A stretch of DNA of 6,497 nucleotides from Actinomycetota bacterium. GTDB lineage: Bacteria; Actinomycetota; Actinomycetes; JACCUZ01. The DNA is taken from the NCBI GenBank assembly GCA_030841195.1, contig JAVEDA010000113.1:1-6497 (forward strand), read 5' to 3'. Below are positions 5,186 through 6,497 of this stretch, piece after piece. The stretch's first letter is position 1. Each line of letters begins with the position of its first letter. A program made the position numbers and the translations under genes. The notes under the pieces were generated by a model, which was not told the DNA's origin, ran no database searches, and worked only from the letters and a program-made list of their open reading frames with translations.

Positions 5186-5944
5186 GTGGCCCGTACTCCT
5201 GCCGTGCAGCTCGCGCCCGGCGTCTGGCGTGTGGCGACGGCGCCCCGCGACCTCGTCAACACCTTCGTCCTGCGCGACGAGGACGGCCAGGTCACCCTGG
5301 TGGATGCCGGGACCAAGCGGGCTCCGAAGGTCGTGGCGGCCGCCCTGGAGCAGATCGGCGTGCACGTCACCGACGTCACCCGCATCGTGGTGACCCACGC
5401 GCACGGTGACCACGTCGGCGGGCTCGGCGGGCTGCGGGGCCGCACCGGCGCGACGGTGGCGGCGCACGAAAGGGACGCCGCCTACCTGCGCGAGGGCCGC
5501 GGCCCGGTCCTGGACCGTACGACGTTGGGCGGCCGCCTGCTGCGGCGCTCTCCCGGGGTGACGACGCCGACGCCGGTCGAGGAGGAGCTGGTCGACGGGC
5601 AGCTGCTCGACGTGGCCGGTGGGCTGCGGGTGCTGCACACCCCGGGCCACACGCCGGGGCACGTGTCGCTGCTGCACGAGCCGAGCCGGCTGCTCATCAC
5701 CGGTGACTCGATCTGGAACGCGTTCGGCCGGATGAGCTGGCCGGTCCGGATGCTGTGCACCGACGCGGCGCTGACCCGGCGTACGGCCGAGGTCCTCGGC
5801 GAGCTGGACTACGACATCGTCGCCTTCACCCACGGCCCGGAGATCCGGACCGGGGCCCGGGAGGCCGTGCGCGGCTTCCTCGCTGCCCGGCGGGAGCGGG
5901 ACCTCGCCCGTCGGAGCCGACGGGTCACGACGGAGGACGCGTGA
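5186..5944 (+). CDS. Metallo-beta-lactamase-fold hydrolase
   Basis: A 252-residue MBL-superfamily hydrolase of glyoxalase-II-like type; the substrate is unknown. The metal ligands are complete: THAHGDH gives His71, His73, Asp75 and His76; HTPGHTPGH supplies His155; ITGDS gives Asp174; and FTHG gives His216. Both metal sites should therefore be formed. The N-terminus (APGVWRVATAPRDLVNTFVL) is the usual first beta-strands, with no signal peptide, so the protein is cytosolic. The VDAGT block (39-43) is also conserved. The start at GTG 5186 is supported by the -10 element 6 nt upstream and by family length. It is divergent from cbs with only 66 nt between starts, and its TGA overlaps the GTG of the SGNH hydrolase by 4 nt, so the two hydrolases probably form an operon. 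It is not a classical antibiotic-hydrolysing lactamase, as it lacks an export signal. Confidence 0.93.
   Translation: MARTPAVQLAPGVWRVATAPRDLVNTFVLRDEDGQVTLVDAGTKRAPKVVAAALEQIGVHVTDVTRIVVTHAHGDHVGGLGGLRGRTGATVAAHERDAAYLREGRGPVLDRTTLGGRLLRRSPGVTTPTPVEEELVDGQLLDVAGGLRVLHTPGHTPGHVSLLHEPSRLLITGDSIWNAFGRMSWPVRMLCTDAALTRRTAEVLGELDYDIVAFTHGPEIRTGAREAVRGFLAARRERDLARRSRRVTTEDA
5932..5936 (+). promoter_or_regulatory. Ribosome binding site of the SGNH hydrolase gene
   Basis: GGAGG lies inside the last codons of the MBL-fold gene, 4 nt before GTG 5941. Together with the GTGA overlap this fixes the downstream start and implies translational coupling. Confidence 0.7.
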
Positions 5945-6497
5945 CCAAGGCGCGGGTGGCGCGGCGGATCGCGATGGCCGCCGCCTATGGCGGTGGCGGT
6001 CTCGGGGTCCTCTCGGCCGGCGCGTTCGGGCTGATCCGGGCCGAGGCCGCCCTGGCCCGCCGGGCGATCGGCGAGCCGACCGGTGTCCCCCCGGAAGCTG
6101 ACGGCGTGTACGGCGCGCACCACGCGGGCGAGCCGTTGCGGCTGGTGATGCTCGGCGACTCGAGCGCCTGCGGGCTCGGCGTCGACCATCCGCACCAGAC
6201 GCCGGGCGCCATGCTGGCCGCCGGGCTGGCCGAGTGCGCCGACCGCCCGGTGCAGCTGGTGCGGGTGGCGGTCGTCGGGGCGCGCAGCAGCGACCTGTCC
6301 GGCCAGGTCGAGCAGATCGCCGACATCCGGCCGGACCTGGCCGTCGTGATGATCGGCGCCAACGACGTCACCCACCGGGTGCGGCCGCCAGTAGCGGTCC
6401 GGCACCTCGACCACGCCGTCAGCCGACTGCACGAGCTGGGTGCCGAGGTCGTCGTCGGCACCTGCCCGGACCTCGGCACGGTGGAGCCGGTGCCGCA
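5941..6497 (+). CDS. SGNH/GDSL-family esterase-like hydrolase, N-terminally anchored or exported; 3'-truncated by the window edge
   Basis: The first 185 residues are visible and no stop is reached. SGNH hydrolase blocks appear in order: block I VMLGDSSACGLGV with nucleophile Ser74; block II oxyanion Gly113 in VAVVGARSSDL; block III IGANDVT with Gly139 and Asn141. Block V with the catalytic Asp-His lies beyond the window. The N-terminus has basic residues (KARVARR) followed by a hydrophobic Ala/Gly stretch (about 10-32), fitting a signal peptide or signal anchor, so the enzyme likely acts at the cell envelope on an ester, possibly a lipid or acetyl group. It starts with GTG overlapping the previous TGA, with GGAGG 4 nt upstream. 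From memory, an SGNH hydrolase gene also lies close to cbs in Mycobacterium tuberculosis (Rv1075c near Rv1077), so this neighbourhood seems conserved in actinobacteria. Family assignment is secure; the substrate is not known. Confidence 0.92.
   Translation, partial: MTKARVARRIAMAAAYGGGGLGVLSAGAFGLIRAEAALARRAIGEPTGVPPEADGVYGAHHAGEPLRLVMLGDSSACGLGVDHPHQTPGAMLAAGLAECADRPVQLVRVAVVGARSSDLSGQVEQIADIRPDLAVVMIGANDVTHRVRPPVAVRHLDHAVSRLHELGAEVVVGTCPDLGTVEPVP

Noticed and set aside
3746..5833. A 695-codon minus-strand reading frame running from cbs upstream across the divergent gene
   Set aside because: The first 238 codons are antisense to the MBL-fold gene and are low-complexity, His/Arg/Pro-rich translation. 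The family N-terminus begins at ATG 5119.

Overview
This is a high-GC actinobacterial chromosome segment, suggested by strongly G/C-biased third codon positions, GTG starts, stop/start overlaps of the GTGA type, and promoters placed so close to start codons that transcripts would be leaderless. I cannot name the genus. All main genes have readable reading frames. The window cuts the first gene (msrA) and the last gene (an SGNH hydrolase).

Layout. Positions 1-555 (+) hold the 3' part of msrA, methionine sulfoxide reductase A. Positions 556-792 are non-coding, with one imperfect stem-loop and a promoter for a small gene at 793-1098 (+) of the nucleoside 2-deoxyribosyltransferase-like fold. Positions 1099-1284 are a convergent intergenic region containing a perfect 16-bp palindrome (1120-1135) nested in an 8-bp outer inverted repeat. 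A minus-strand cluster follows, listed in transcription order: cbs (5119-3746, cystathionine beta-synthase with two C-terminal CBS domains), a tiny acidic repeat protein (3646-3425, eleven perfect Gly-Gly-Ala-Asp tetrads), a JmjC/cupin-4 oxygenase (3413-2154, probably starting at a rare CTG) and a sucrase/ferredoxin-like [2Fe-2S] protein (2157-1285). Divergent from cbs, a metallo-beta-lactamase-fold hydrolase (5186-5944, +) overlaps an exported or membrane-anchored SGNH/GDSL esterase (5941-end, +) by 4 nt.

How they fit together. The most interesting unit is the compact three-gene set: repeat peptide, JmjC-type oxygenase, thioredoxin-like ferredoxin. The gaps are 11 nt and a 4-nt overlap, so the three are probably co-transcribed and translationally linked. 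An iron/2-oxoglutarate hydroxylase next to a small protein made of identical Asp-containing tetrads suggests an enzyme-substrate pair, that is, a ribosomally made and then hydroxylated peptide. This is inference; no function is proven by the sequence. The cbs and msrA genes serve sulfur amino-acid metabolism and methionine repair. The cbs/MBL intergenic region (5120-5185) carries back-to-back -10 elements, each 6-7 nt from its start codon, so both genes are probably leaderless.
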